A stretch of 64,000 nt of DNA from Fictibacillus arsenicus. GTDB taxonomy: Bacteria > Bacillota > Bacilli > Bacillales > Fictibacillaceae. This document shows positions 28,614-37,401 of this stretch, in pieces. Position 1 is the first letter of the stretch. Each line of letters opens with the position of its first letter. A program made the translations under genes and the position numbers. Location: the NCBI RefSeq assembly GCF_001642935.1, contig NZ_CP016761.1:3472001-3536000 (forward strand), given 5' to 3'. The notes under the pieces were generated by a model that saw nothing but the letters and a program-made list of their open reading frames with translations, made no database searches and was not told the origin of the DNA.

Positions 28614-28632
28614 CTACCACCCTCCTCACTGG

Positions 28633-28775
28633 TTGAAACGTTTCAATTTTTCTGTAAAAAAAGATCGGGAACGAGTATCGAAACGTTTCACCGAAGTGCA
28701 AAAAAATATAAGGCTTTACATTAAATTGAAACGTTTCAATGAAATTATTATAATGGAACTTGAAACCGTTTTCAA
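28633..28775 (-). promoter_or_regulatory. promoter with three LacI operators and a cre-like box
   Basis: On the minus strand: -35 TTGAAA (28770-28775), 17-bp spacer, -10 TATAAT (28747-28752). Operators: ATTGAAACGTTTCAAT (28725-28740, at the expected start point), ATCGAAACGTTTCA (28677-28690) and TTGAAACGTTTCAA (28633-28646). A cre-like box TGAAACCGTTTTCA overlaps the -35. Three near-identical palindromes about 44-48 bp apart would allow looping repression. This drives the LacI-GH35-importer operon. Confidence 0.85.
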
Positions 28776-28817
28776 TAGTACTTTTTGAATATTTTGAAAT
28801 ATTATAAGATAATTTGT

Positions 28818-29720
28818 CTACTCTTTTATCATCTTTATGAGAGGATCAGTAACCAATCCAGAAATTTTTTCAAGATATTGTTTTGAGATGACTAGTCCTT
28901 GTTTTGTCTTGGACAAATCCCCACCCCAAACAGGATCTTCATGTTCTACACTAATTACTCCATTGTAACCAGCCTCAGTCAGTTCAGAGACAAATTTCGT
29001 CCAGTTAAGGTCTCCCAAGCCTGGTAAACGGTATCTCCACCAGCTGAAATCCGACAAAATCCCCGCTCTCTTTAGTTGTTCATGATTGATTTCAGTATCT
29101 TTTGCATGAACATGAAAGACTTTGTGGCCGAATTCTTTAATAGGAAGATAAGGGTCGATAAACTGCCAGATGAGATGAGAGGGATCATAAGCCAGACCAA
29201 CATTTGGTGAATCCAGTCTTTCAAATAACAATCCCCATAGATCTGGTGATATGGCGATATTCCCCATGAGCGGGCAGTTCTCAAAGGCAATCTTAACGTT
29301 CATTTCTTCAGCTAGTGTGATAACTTCATGAAACAATGAAACGACCTTTTCCAAACTGTATTCAGGTTTTGAACGGATGGCATCATAGCCATCATAATGA
29401 TCACCTTTTGCGCTGGCTGATATTCCAGTGGAAGTTACCACGACTGGAATACCAAGTTCCCCAGCCATCCTTACCCGGTTAAAGAGCTCCTTTTTATGAA
29501 GAGTCGCGAGTTCTTCGTCTTCACTTAAAAAATTTCTGCAATACGTTAACGCAGCTACTTCTATCTTTTTTTCTGATACCACTTTTTCTAAGGAATGAAA
29601 GGGTACATTCGGTCCTACTTCCAAAGCCTGAAACTTATGCTCTACGGACCAATTCACTAGATCTTCCATGTTGTTCATTCCGTGATGAACCAACGAATTC
29701 GTTAAAAAACCAAGCTTCAT
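28818..29720 (-). CDS. sugar phosphate isomerase/epimerase-like TIM barrel (a)
   Basis: 300 residues of the xylose-isomerase-like (AP_endonuc_2) superfamily. Probable metal ligands are the Glu of IAFENCP, the Asp/His of AYDPSHLIW, the His pair of VFHVHAKDTE and the Glu of ISVEHED. The family moves or removes protons next to a keto group in free sugars, polyols or keto-glycosides. It follows the ROK regulator gene by 4 bases and ends the operon that starts with the oxidoreductase at 33225 or the propeller gene at 31901. Substrate unknown. Confidence 0.82.
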   Translation of the reverse strand: MKLGFLTNSLVHHGMNNMEDLVNWSVEHKFQALEVGPNVPFHSLEKVVSEKKIEVAALTYCRNFLSEDEELATLHKKELFNRVRMAGELGIPVVVTSTGISASAKGDHYDGYDAIRSKPEYSLEKVVSLFHEVITLAEEMNVKIAFENCPLMGNIAISPDLWGLLFERLDSPNVGLAYDPSHLIWQFIDPYLPIKEFGHKVFHVHAKDTEINHEQLKRAGILSDFSWWRYRLPGLGDLNWTKFVSELTEAGYNGVISVEHEDPVWGGDLSKTKQGLVISKQYLEKISGLVTDPLIKMIKE

Positions 29721-29724
29721 ATTC

Positions 29725-30891
29725 TCACCTTTTTCCGGTTAGATTCGCATTGAATACGGCATAAAGCAATGCTAGACTCGCAGCACCAATCACGCCGACC
29801 TGCTCTCCCATAGAAGAAGCTTCGATCTCAACGCGTCTTTTTTTATCAAGAAAAGATAAATGGCGGACCTCTTTTCTAATCTCAGTGATCAAGGGCAGTT
29901 CTGGATCAGCAAGTTTTCCTCCGACCATGATCTTATTTACATGAAGCATATTGATGATAGAAGTAAGAACAGTTGCGATTTGTTTTCCTGCATCAGTTGC
30001 ACCCTTTAGCATGTTTTCGTCACCATGCTTGCACCCCGTTATAAAATCATCGATAGAGCTTACCTTAAATTCTTTTAAAATTGCAGCTTCAGAGGCATAT
30101 CGCTCCAAACATCCACGGCTTCCGCACCAGCAAGGAATACCGCCAGGTTGGTAGATCATATGACCCAGCTCACCCGCTCCTGTCAGATCACTTCGAAACA
30201 ATTGATCTCTCAAATACATGCCTGAACCGATTCCTTGTCCAAGATAAACACAAAGGAAATCTGTTTCATTCTTGCATGATCCGAATAGCTTTTCAGCAAG
30301 CGCCATCCCTCGAACATGATGATCCAGATAAACAGGAATATGGAAGCGGGAAGAAATAGCCGATACAAGTTCGACTTTTTCCCAACCCATATGTTCTGCT
30401 TCTAGGATTCGTCCATTCTCAAAATCAACAAGTCCAACTGATCCTATTCCGATACAGGATACGGGAACTTTTGATGTCGCCAGAAAGCTTTCGAGTTCTT
30501 TTATTAATATAGCTAAAAAATCGTTTTGATCGATTTTATCTGGAAGAGGAAAATGATGAAACTGCAGCACTTTCCCCTTTAATGTCATGATTCCTAATTC
30601 AACACGGTCACTGCGGATATGAACACCCGCAATACGCTTAGACTCTTCATTCAAATCAAGGACGATGGTTTTGCGCCCTGCCCTCTTTTCCCCGCCTTCC
30701 ATACTGCCTGTCTCTACAACGAGTTTCTCAGCCATCAATTCACCGATAATATTTGTGATGGTCGCTGGTGTCAGCTTCGTAAAAGAAGCGATCTCCTGGC
30801 GAGTTGGCTTTGTTAGCCTAAGAATCGATTGCAGTACGAGTGAGCGGTTTAACTGTTTTGTTCGTAACGTATTTTGACCGATGAATGACAT
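29725..30891 (-). CDS. ROK-family transcriptional repressor (XylR/NagC-like)
   Basis: 388 residues: an N-terminal winged helix (SILRLTKPTRQEIASFTKLTPATITNII) joined to a ROK domain with the zinc motif CWCGSRGCLE and GHM just before it. Members of this build repress sugar operons and release DNA when sugar is bound. The glycine-rich phosphate loop of kinases is replaced (AGVHIRSD rather than DLGGT), as in repressors. AT-rich palindromic stretches at 33256-33300 and 36147-36170 are candidate operators, because NagC/XylR sites are AT-rich. Confidence 0.9.
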   Translation of the reverse strand: MSFIGQNTLRTKQLNRSLVLQSILRLTKPTRQEIASFTKLTPATITNIIGELMAEKLVVETGSMEGGEKRAGRKTIVLDLNEESKRIAGVHIRSDRVELGIMTLKGKVLQFHHFPLPDKIDQNDFLAILIKELESFLATSKVPVSCIGIGSVGLVDFENGRILEAEHMGWEKVELVSAISSRFHIPVYLDHHVRGMALAEKLFGSCKNETDFLCVYLGQGIGSGMYLRDQLFRSDLTGAGELGHMIYQPGGIPCWCGSRGCLERYASEAAILKEFKVSSIDDFITGCKHGDENMLKGATDAGKQIATVLTSIINMLHVNKIMVGGKLADPELPLITEIRKEVRHLSFLDKKRRVEIEASSMGEQVGVIGAASLALLYAVFNANLTGKR

Positions 30892-30914
30892 TCTTCCTGA
30901 CTCCTTATTTCATG

Positions 30915-31901
30915 CTAGATTTTCACTTTGCATAGACGCAGTTCATGCGCACCGTCTTCCCTTGTATATTCATAATAGTACCATATGGAACCTTCATGAA
31001 TGATCGCATCCACGTAACGAACGGCTTTGCCTGATGCGGTTTCGAGTACTGGACCATCCACGTTTAGTTTGGCAAATGTTCGCAGATCGAAGGAAACTGC
31101 CAGTGCCATTTTTTCTTCATAATTCTGTTCTACGCCGACACTGCCATCCCAAAGAACCGTGTATCCGTTTTGTGTTGGAATGATCGTAGTCAGACGTGAT
31201 TGATACTGATCCCATCCTGCATCACTTACCGGAATCACCGTATCTACCCAATCAAAATGGATTCCGTCTTCGCTGATTGCAAGCCCTGTCGGTGCGACTG
31301 CAAGACCTGTATTATGGACATCTCCCGTTTGATGCATCTCTTCTGAACCAGCCGAATCCAGTCCTTTCGCATATACAAAATACATGTAATACTTGTTTTC
31401 ATGTTTCACGATATACGGATCTTTTACCCCTTCAACATTGGGATGATCGCTTGCGGTTAAAATCTTTTTACGGTTTTCAACCTGGAATGAAGAAGGTGAT
31501 TCTGCTTCAACTACATCAATGCGCCAGCGATTATCAGCAGGATCGACATAGCTGATGTAAAGACGGTACAGTTGATCGCTTACTTTCACAAGTGCAGAGC
31601 GTTCAATGGAGCTGGAGTTTAGTTCGCGTTTATGGACACTCCAAACGTCCGTAAAGTTTTCACCATCTTTGCTGCTCGCGATTCGGACTTCAAAGCCCCG
31701 CTCATCTTCACCATGTCCGCGAGGGTTGCGGAGACGGTAATACAAATAAAACGTCTCATCTTTGTCATCAAATAAAACAGTCGGTGCGCCTGCCCAATAC
31801 CCTGTTTCGTTTCCAAGCGGTGAGATGACCGTTCTTCCTTCTTCCGGGTTGAATAACGGTGCAAGATTCACGATTGTTTCCTGTGTTTTTGTTTGTTCCA
31901 T
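30915..31901 (-). CDS. five-bladed beta-propeller glycosidase-like protein
   Basis: 328 residues with repeated propeller strands: GYWAGAPTVLFDD..FYLYYRLR, RSALVKVSDQLYRLYISY, GVKDPYIVKHENKYYMYFVY and RYVDAIIHEGSIWYYYEY. This is the fold of GH43, GH32, GH117 and GH130. The acidic residue of GAPTVLFDD and the Asp of GVKDPYIV fit a catalytic or binding role, but the family cannot be named. No signal peptide, so it is cytoplasmic. It has a strong AGGAGG site and precedes the ROK repressor gene by 23 bases. It probably acts on the same glycoside as the oxidoreductase/epimerase genes. Confidence 0.65.
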   Translation of the reverse strand: MEQTKTQETIVNLAPLFNPEEGRTVISPLGNETGYWAGAPTVLFDDKDETFYLYYRLRNPRGHGEDERGFEVRIASSKDGENFTDVWSVHKRELNSSSIERSALVKVSDQLYRLYISYVDPADNRWRIDVVEAESPSSFQVENRKKILTASDHPNVEGVKDPYIVKHENKYYMYFVYAKGLDSAGSEEMHQTGDVHNTGLAVAPTGLAISEDGIHFDWVDTVIPVSDAGWDQYQSRLTTIIPTQNGYTVLWDGSVGVEQNYEEKMALAVSFDLRTFAKLNVDGPVLETASGKAVRYVDAIIHEGSIWYYYEYTREDGAHELRLCKVKI

Positions 31902-31965
31902 AATAGAATCCTCCTTTATTATTGGCTTTTTTCTAGATCTTTTTTAACTATCTTTGTTGATGCCG

Positions 31966-32115
31966 TTTTACGGTACGTGTTCTTATATTTATTACACGTT
32001 CGCTCAGACTCATTGAGGTTTCGCTCAAAAACGCCGGGTTACGCTCAAAATCTTCCCGCTACGCTCAAACTACCTTTAGTTTCGCTCAAAATATCCCTTT
32101 TTCGCTCAAACTACC
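31966..32115 (+). repeat. six-unit CGCTCAAA array, copy 4
   Basis: The head TTTTACGGTACGTGTTC begins at 31966. Units are at 32001 (CGCTCAGA), 32022, 32042, 32062, 32083 and 32103; spacing 20-21 bp. The text between units is almost that of copy 3 (for example AACGCCGGGTTA against AACGCCGAGTTA), so the two share recent ancestry. It separates the oxidoreductase gene from the propeller gene. Confidence 0.9.
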
Positions 32116-32148
32116 TACAGAACAACAAAGCTTACGAAAACAGCCTTT

Positions 32149-33225
32149 TTATTCGATCTCTGAAATAGAAACTCTTCTTCCTTCTTGGCTTGATAATACA
32201 GCCGCATCGATCACTCTTGCTGCTTGAGCTGCATACGCGAACGATAATTCATGTGGTTGGTTGTTTTTTACCGCCTCATAAAACTCTTTATATTGTTTCC
32301 CGCGAGCAAGTCCAAGGAACTTATGTCTCTCTTCGATCTCGAGCTCTTCCCGTTCGCCTGACCATGAACCGTCAGCATTCTTTTTTCTTAAAAAGAGCCG
32401 GCCGTGCTGATCCATTGAAATGGCTGCTTTCGTCCCCACGATCTCAATACCATCGCCATCTTGCGGCAGAAGCCTGGAGTTGTTCAGTGTAATCATCGCT
32501 CCGTTTTCTAAGCGAGCGATCACAACCGCGATATCATCGTTTGTAACAGGGGCCGCTGACGCACCTTCTGACTGACGCGCTTGGATGAATGTCGCAAGTT
32601 CGGCTTGTACGCTTGTAATTTCTCCGCACGTTTCATGCAGGAAAAAATGAATGAGATCCACCTGATGAATCCCAAAATCGGCGACTGCTCCAGCTCCTGA
32701 CGTTTCTTTTTTCATCCGCCATTCCATTCCAACATTCGGGTTTCCGATTCTCCCGCCCCCTAGCTTATGACGGTATGAAAAGATGTCTCCAAGTTCGCCG
32801 GATGAGATGATCTCTTTGATCAGCTGAGCGTATGGATGATACCGGTATTGCATGCCCATGTAATTGACGACACCCACCGCCGCTGCTTCTTCAGCCAGTT
32901 TTTTCGATTCGTGATAGTCGACTGAAAGAGGTTTTTCACATAGAACAGGCAGCTTTCTTTTGAATGCTTCTCTTGCGATCGTTCCGTGGGATAAGTTATC
33001 TGTACAGATTACGACAGCATCTACCTTGTCTAATAGTTCTTCCAGGCTGGAACAAATCAGTGCAGAAGCAAGATTGTGCTGCTGGATCCATTGTTTCGCG
33101 TTGTCCGGGACGATGTCGTAAACAGCTGAGAGAATCCATCCGGGATTCGCTTGAATGCCGTGCAGATGATCACTCGCCACGCCGATCGTTCTTCCTGTTC
33201 CAACAATTCCGATTCGTAAGCTCAT
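32149..33225 (-). CDS. Gfo/Idh/MocA family oxidoreductase (1)
   Basis: 358 residues: a Rossmann NAD(P) site (GIVGTGRTIG), the catalytic-lysine motif CEKPLS, and GIHQVDLIHFF in the C-terminal alpha/beta domain. The start at 33225 is chosen for the GGAGGTG site 7 bases upstream; the ATG at 33255 has none. The family oxidises or reduces sugars, inositols or glycosides, often at C3. Neighbouring TIM-barrel epimerases suggest a joint oxidise-then-rearrange pathway. Substrate unknown. Confidence 0.87.
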   Translation of the reverse strand: MSLRIGIVGTGRTIGVASDHLHGIQANPGWILSAVYDIVPDNAKQWIQQHNLASALICSSLEELLDKVDAVVICTDNLSHGTIAREAFKRKLPVLCEKPLSVDYHESKKLAEEAAAVGVVNYMGMQYRYHPYAQLIKEIISSGELGDIFSYRHKLGGGRIGNPNVGMEWRMKKETSGAGAVADFGIHQVDLIHFFLHETCGEITSVQAELATFIQARQSEGASAAPVTNDDIAVVIARLENGAMITLNNSRLLPQDGDGIEIVGTKAAISMDQHGRLFLRKKNADGSWSGEREELEIEERHKFLGLARGKQYKEFYEAVKNNQPHELSFAYAAQAARVIDAAVLSSQEGRRVSISEIE

Positions 33226-33255
33226 TTTTGTGCACCTCCTAAGAAAGATAAACAA

Positions 33256-33300
33256 ATGATAATTAATTAATTAATTCATTAAATTTATTAATTTAATATT
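33256..33300 (-). promoter_or_regulatory. AT-only palindromic promoter region, candidate ROK operator
   Basis: A stretch built of TTAATTAATTAA-type palindromes upstream of the oxidoreductase gene. A similar TTAATTTAATTAATTA lies at 36150-36165 before the epimerase operon. ROK repressors use AT-rich inverted repeats, so these may be sites of the repressor at 29725. Simple low-complexity promoter DNA is an alternative. Confidence 0.3.
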
Positions 33301-33315
33301 GATAATACCACCTGC

Positions 33316-34068
33316 TTATGAACCTATCAACCTCTGAATATAGTTGTAACTTATTTGTAAACTATCGAACGGATCTCCCGGACATTCGTCTTGTTCCACC
33401 ACATACCATTCGATCCCCGATTTTTCTCCCCATTCGATGATCGGCTTAACGTCGATACTCCCTGTACCTAGCGCAGCGTATGTCTCTTCTTCATCATTCG
33501 TCATGTCTTTTAAGTGGATGATGGGCATGCGATTTTGATAAGTTTGGATAAATTGCAGCGGGTCCTTACCAGCTTTTTTGATCCAATACACATCGATCTC
33601 TGCCAGCACTTTATTTGGTTCTGTTGGATCTAATATAAACTCAAGTGCTGACTGCCCACTGATCTTAGTATTGAACTCAAAATCATGATTATGATAGCTC
33701 ACACGAAGATCCGGATGCGTTTCGGCTATCGAGTTAAGCAACTGTTTAACATGCAGATACCCTTCAGCGGTTCTGAGATCTTCCGTTAAGTAAGGACAAA
33801 CGATATCTTTTGTCTCGTAAAAGTTTGTTTCGTTTAAAACATTCTCCATATCATTTTCCATCCGGTGGATCGGTACGTGCATGCCAGCTGCTTTTAGATT
33901 TAATTCTTTTAACGTGTGTGCGACTTCAGAAGGGTCATATTTAGGAGGCAACGCGGATATTTGAACACCACTCCACCCCATTTTCTTAAGGTCTTTAAGG
34001 ACGCTAAACAGATCTTGTTCCACTTCATGGCGAAGGGTATACAGCTGTACGGCAAACTTTTCTATCAT
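33316..34068 (-). CDS. sugar phosphate isomerase/epimerase-like TIM barrel (b)
   Basis: 250 residues, a compact member of the xylose-isomerase-like superfamily starting FAVQLYTLR. Expected metal-site residues are His in SYHNHDFEF, Asp in EIDVYWIKKAG, His in IIHLKDM and Glu in VVEQDE. It is the third gene of an operon with barrel (c) and the second oxidoreductase. Similar short barrels sit beside Gfo/Idh/MocA genes in inositol and keto-glycoside pathways. Confidence 0.82.
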   Translation of the reverse strand: MIEKFAVQLYTLRHEVEQDLFSVLKDLKKMGWSGVQISALPPKYDPSEVAHTLKELNLKAAGMHVPIHRMENDMENVLNETNFYETKDIVCPYLTEDLRTAEGYLHVKQLLNSIAETHPDLRVSYHNHDFEFNTKISGQSALEFILDPTEPNKVLAEIDVYWIKKAGKDPLQFIQTYQNRMPIIHLKDMTNDEEETYAALGTGSIDVKPIIEWGEKSGIEWYVVEQDECPGDPFDSLQISYNYIQRLIGS

Positions 34069-34084
34069 TCTTATACTCTCCTTT

Positions 34085-35134
34085 TTATTGGGCTGTTTTC
34101 ACCGTTTTTAATGGCAATGTGACTTCTTTTCCAGTCCTAGCAGATTCATAGATCGCCAATATGATTTCGAGCGGCTTCAATCCTTCTTCACCGTTAACTA
34201 AAGGCTCTCTGTCTTCCAGGATTGCATTCATCACGTCTTCGATCTGCAAGCCATGGGCATAGCCAAAAACCGTTGTAGGGTCTGGTGCATCTAGATTTTT
34301 TGATGCTAAGTTGGAAGAAGGTTCTTCAGATTTCAAGTATAAATGCGTGAGTTTATCATGTTCGATAACCGCTGAACCAGACGTCCCAAAGACCTCAAGC
34401 CTTGAGGAGAGACCAGGATACGCACTCGTTGTTCCGACGATCGTTCCGAGTGCACCACTTTTAAATTTGACGGTCGCCACCGCAACATCTTCCACTTCGA
34501 TCCTCTCATGGGCGAGTGTTGCCGTATGGGCAAAAACACTTTCGACCGGCCCAACCAAATATTGAAGCAGATCAATCGTATGGATGGACTGGTTCATCAA
34601 TGCACCGCCTCCATCCATGGCCCACGTCCCGCGCCAAGCTCCACTGTCATAATAGCTTTGTGTCCGGTACCAATTTACCGCACACTCTCCAAGAACGACA
34701 TGGCCCATCTTTCCTTCTTCAATCACTTTCTTTACTTCTACCGTTGACGTATCAAACCGGTGCTGTGAGATCACGGCCAGCTTAACCCCTGCTTCCCTGC
34801 ATGCTTGAATCATGTCGGTGGCTTTTTCAAACGTTACATCAATCGGTTTTTCAGCGATTACATGTTTTCCATGCCGGGCAGCTTCAATCGCAATTTCTGC
34901 CCTCAAACCACTCGGCGTCAGGATGTTAACAATATCGATGTCATCCCGCTTCAGCAGTTCAAGATAATTCGAATACCAATCTACTCCGTAAACTTCGGCC
35001 ATATTCTTTGCACAATCTTCGGCCACATCGGCCACAGCTACTAAAGTTGCACCTTTGATTTTATGGATCTCATCTGCGTGCGTACGGCTGATCACACCGC
35101 AGCCAATGATTCCGAATCGAAACTCTGTATTCAT
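34085..35134 (-). CDS. Gfo/Idh/MocA family oxidoreductase (2)
   Basis: 349 residues: a Rossmann site GIIGCGVISRTHADEI, the AEKPIDV lysine motif, the GGGALMNQSIHTIDLLQYL motif with the likely catalytic His, and HGLQIEDVMNAI near the C terminus. It lies between two TIM-barrel epimerase genes with gaps of only 6 and 16 bases. A sugar- or glycoside-3-dehydrogenase role is plausible but inferred from neighbours. Confidence 0.88.
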   Translation of the reverse strand: MNTEFRFGIIGCGVISRTHADEIHKIKGATLVAVADVAEDCAKNMAEVYGVDWYSNYLELLKRDDIDIVNILTPSGLRAEIAIEAARHGKHVIAEKPIDVTFEKATDMIQACREAGVKLAVISQHRFDTSTVEVKKVIEEGKMGHVVLGECAVNWYRTQSYYDSGAWRGTWAMDGGGALMNQSIHTIDLLQYLVGPVESVFAHTATLAHERIEVEDVAVATVKFKSGALGTIVGTTSAYPGLSSRLEVFGTSGSAVIEHDKLTHLYLKSEEPSSNLASKNLDAPDPTTVFGYAHGLQIEDVMNAILEDREPLVNGEEGLKPLEIILAIYESARTGKEVTLPLKTVKTAQ

Positions 35135-35140
35135 CTTGCT

Positions 35141-35965
35141 TCATCCTCCTTTTGCTTGAATGTTTGATAAGACGCTGTTCAATGCTTGTGCAGCTTCTTG
35201 AAAAAGCTTTGAATTGCTGCATCCTTCAAATTCGCCATCTGGACCTAGATGATGTTCGATGGATAAAAATCCGTTATAGCCATCTTTCATTAGCTGGGTC
35301 AGCAGCTCTTCCACCTCGCCATCTCCCAAGCCCGGCGGTACCACTTTTGAATCGGAAAAACGTGCATCTTTAATATGCACATATTCGAGGTATGGTTTTA
35401 AAAGTGGATAAGCTTTTGTAAAGGGCCTCACTCCACTTTGCACAAAGTTGGCAATGTCAAAGATAGCCCGGTAGTTTGGAGAATCAACCTCCGTGAGCAG
35501 ATCTAAGCATCGTTCTGGAATATCACCGTATATGCCCTTTTCATTCTCGTGAAGCAGAATCACGTTCTTTGTTTCTGCTTTTTTTACCAAGGCTTTTGTT
35601 TTGTTGATGATTACCTCTCTGTATGTGTAAGGATTTTCACCTTGTGGAATGAAATATGAAAAAACTCTAATGTAAGCGGTGTCAAAAGTCTTCGCAAGCG
35701 TGATCACTTTATCCAAGTCGTTTAGCTGAGATGAAAAATCTTCAAGAATGTCGGTCTTACCAATAGGTGACGCAATAGATGAAACCCGAAATCTACGTTT
35801 ATCGAGCTCTTCTTTTATGATTGCAATCTCGTGTTCGTTTAGCTCGACCACGCTTTTCCCCCATACACTTCGAAAGTCTAAATATTTGATTCCTTCAGAC
35901 TCCAAAACGTCCAGTTGTTCCGTCAGATCGAGAGAAATTTCATCTCCAAAACCTGTTATATTCAT
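35141..35965 (-). CDS. sugar phosphate isomerase/epimerase-like TIM barrel (c)
   Basis: 274 residues with superfamily metal-site residues: Glu in LLHENEKG, Asp in IFDIANF, His in YVHIKDAR and Glu in LSIEHHLG. It is the first gene of the three-gene epimerase-oxidoreductase-epimerase operon. The promoter region upstream has a LacI-type GAAACGTTTC operator, linking the operon to the LacI-controlled glycosidase/importer genes. Confidence 0.85.
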   Translation of the reverse strand: MNITGFGDEISLDLTEQLDVLESEGIKYLDFRSVWGKSVVELNEHEIAIIKEELDKRRFRVSSIASPIGKTDILEDFSSQLNDLDKVITLAKTFDTAYIRVFSYFIPQGENPYTYREVIINKTKALVKKAETKNVILLHENEKGIYGDIPERCLDLLTEVDSPNYRAIFDIANFVQSGVRPFTKAYPLLKPYLEYVHIKDARFSDSKVVPPGLGDGEVEELLTQLMKDGYNGFLSIEHHLGPDGEFEGCSNSKLFQEAAQALNSVLSNIQAKGG

Positions 35966-36095
35966 ATGTGAACCGTTCCTTTCTATAGCTGGATGATTTC
36001 TGCAGGTCTCTCCGGCTGTGATCGGTAATTATGATTCTTTCATCATTGATGAATTAACATGTTGAATATTCCTCTATTTTCTTTTGTGGAAGATT

Positions 36096-36170
36096 GGTGA
36101 AACGTTTCGAAAATTAACATGAATACGTCCTGAATTTTTAGAGTGTTTGATTAATTTAATTAATTATTTA
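36096..36170 (-). promoter_or_regulatory. epimerase operon control region: GAAACGTTTC operator and AT palindrome
   Basis: TGAAACGTTTCG at 36098-36109 is the same core found at 6008 and three times at 28633-28740. An AT-only palindromic run lies at 36147-36165. No convincing -35/-10 could be fixed. The whole gap 35966-36271 otherwise holds a plus-strand GGAGG site with only a 7-codon frame behind it (36236-36259) and a terminator. Confidence 0.6.
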
Positions 36171-36249
36171 TCATTATAGTTTTATTGAAAAAGGATAACA
36201 ACCAAAGATTTATAGGTAAAAGGAGGTGTTTTCGCGTGCTTGATCAAAC

Positions 36250-36277
36250 AAAAAGCTGATCCTTATTGGAATCAGCT
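36250..36277 (-). terminator. terminator of the ROK sugar kinase gene
   Basis: Read on the minus strand, AGCTGAT..CC pairs with GG.ATCAGCT (one bulged base) and is followed by TTTTTG. The stem includes the stop codon of the kinase gene. Confidence 0.75.
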
Positions 36278-37153
36278 CAATTTCGATATCATATTTTTTG
36301 CCAATGCCAACGCACCGCACAATCCCGCATTATCACCCAATTCAGGCGGAACGATATAGTTATCGATATTTACTAGTAAATTCTCATGCTGAATATAACC
36401 GTTTAACAAGGTCACTACGTTTTCGATGATGATCGGAAACAACTGTTTTTGCTGCATCACTCCACCGCCAAGGATGAGCTTTTTCGGCGAGAGTACCAGA
36501 ATATAGTTCACAAGTGCTTGTGCTAGGTAATAGGCTTCGAGCTCCCAAACTTGAGGATTTGCTGAGAGCACCACACCTTTTTGGCCCCAGCGGTTTTCGA
36601 TAGCTGGTCCTGAAGCCATTCCCTCCAGGCAATCTCCATGAAAAGGACAGTTTCCTTTGTACGTGTCGTTTTCATGACGTTTGACGAGAATGTGCCCCAT
36701 TTCTGGGTGAAGCATTCCGTGAATGAGCTTACCTTCTGCAACTGCCCCGACTCCGATTCCCGTTCCAACTGTCATGTAGATGCAGCTGTCGAGACCTTTT
36801 GCCGCTCCCCATTCCAGTTCACCGAGCGCCGCTGCATTCACATCTGTATCGAATGCCATTGGCACATCGATATGTTTTTTAAGTTCACCGAGCAAGTTCA
36901 CGTTTTTCCAATGCTTTTTCGGTGTGCTCGTGATGAATCCGTACGTGGAGTTTTCCGTGTTCAGATCGATCGGTCCAAATGAGCCTACGCCAAGCGCCTC
37001 AATCTGCTTGTCCTTGAAATAATCAGTTACGAGTTTTAACGTTTCTTCCGGTGTTGTCGTTGGAAAGCTGATTTTCTCTATGATATCTCCGTTTTCGTTG
37101 CCGATTCCGCATACAAATTTTGTACCGCCTGCTTCAATTGCACCTAAAATCAT
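36272..37153 (-). CDS. ROK-family fructo/mannokinase (GmuE-like)
   Basis: 293 residues: the ATP phosphate loop EAGGTKFVCGIG at residue 7, the sugar-site motif TDVNAAALGE, GTGIGVGA, the zinc site (HPEMGHI...GNCPFHGDCLEG), and GGGVMQQ near the end. It closely resembles B. subtilis YdhR/GmuE, a fructokinase-type enzyme of the glucomannan operon. It would phosphorylate mannose (or fructose) to the 6-phosphate for ManA (gene at 45275). Single gene with AAGGAG site and own terminator. Confidence 0.88.
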   Translation of the reverse strand: MILGAIEAGGTKFVCGIGNENGDIIEKISFPTTTPEETLKLVTDYFKDKQIEALGVGSFGPIDLNTENSTYGFITSTPKKHWKNVNLLGELKKHIDVPMAFDTDVNAAALGELEWGAAKGLDSCIYMTVGTGIGVGAVAEGKLIHGMLHPEMGHILVKRHENDTYKGNCPFHGDCLEGMASGPAIENRWGQKGVVLSANPQVWELEAYYLAQALVNYILVLSPKKLILGGGVMQQKQLFPIIIENVVTLLNGYIQHENLLVNIDNYIVPPELGDNAGLCGALALAKNMISKLS

Positions 37154-37228
37154 GTTGACCGCTCCTTTCGTTAGATTGATTTTAACATGAAACGGGTGTA
37201 GCGAGCTTATGTGAACCGTGCTTAGGTG

Positions 37229-37378
37229 TTTTACGGTACGTGTTCTTTTATTTTGTTACACGTTCGCTCAAAATGTCCAACCTACGCTCAGAATAGACCC
37301 TGTTTCGCTCAAAAACTCTCACCTACGCTCAACTTATACCTATCTACGCCCAAACTGCCCCTGTTTTCGCTCAACTAA
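37229..37378 (+). repeat. six-unit CGCTCAAA array, copy 5
   Basis: The head TTTTACGGTACGTGTTC begins at 37229. Units are at 37265, 37285 (CGCTCAGA), 37306, 37326 (CGCTCAAC), 37347 (CGCCCAAA) and 37368 (CGCTCAAC); spacing 20-21 bp. It lies between the kinase start and the GH130 terminator. Confidence 0.9.
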
Positions 37379-37401
37379 ACCTGTTATCCATTATTTCCAT
37401 A

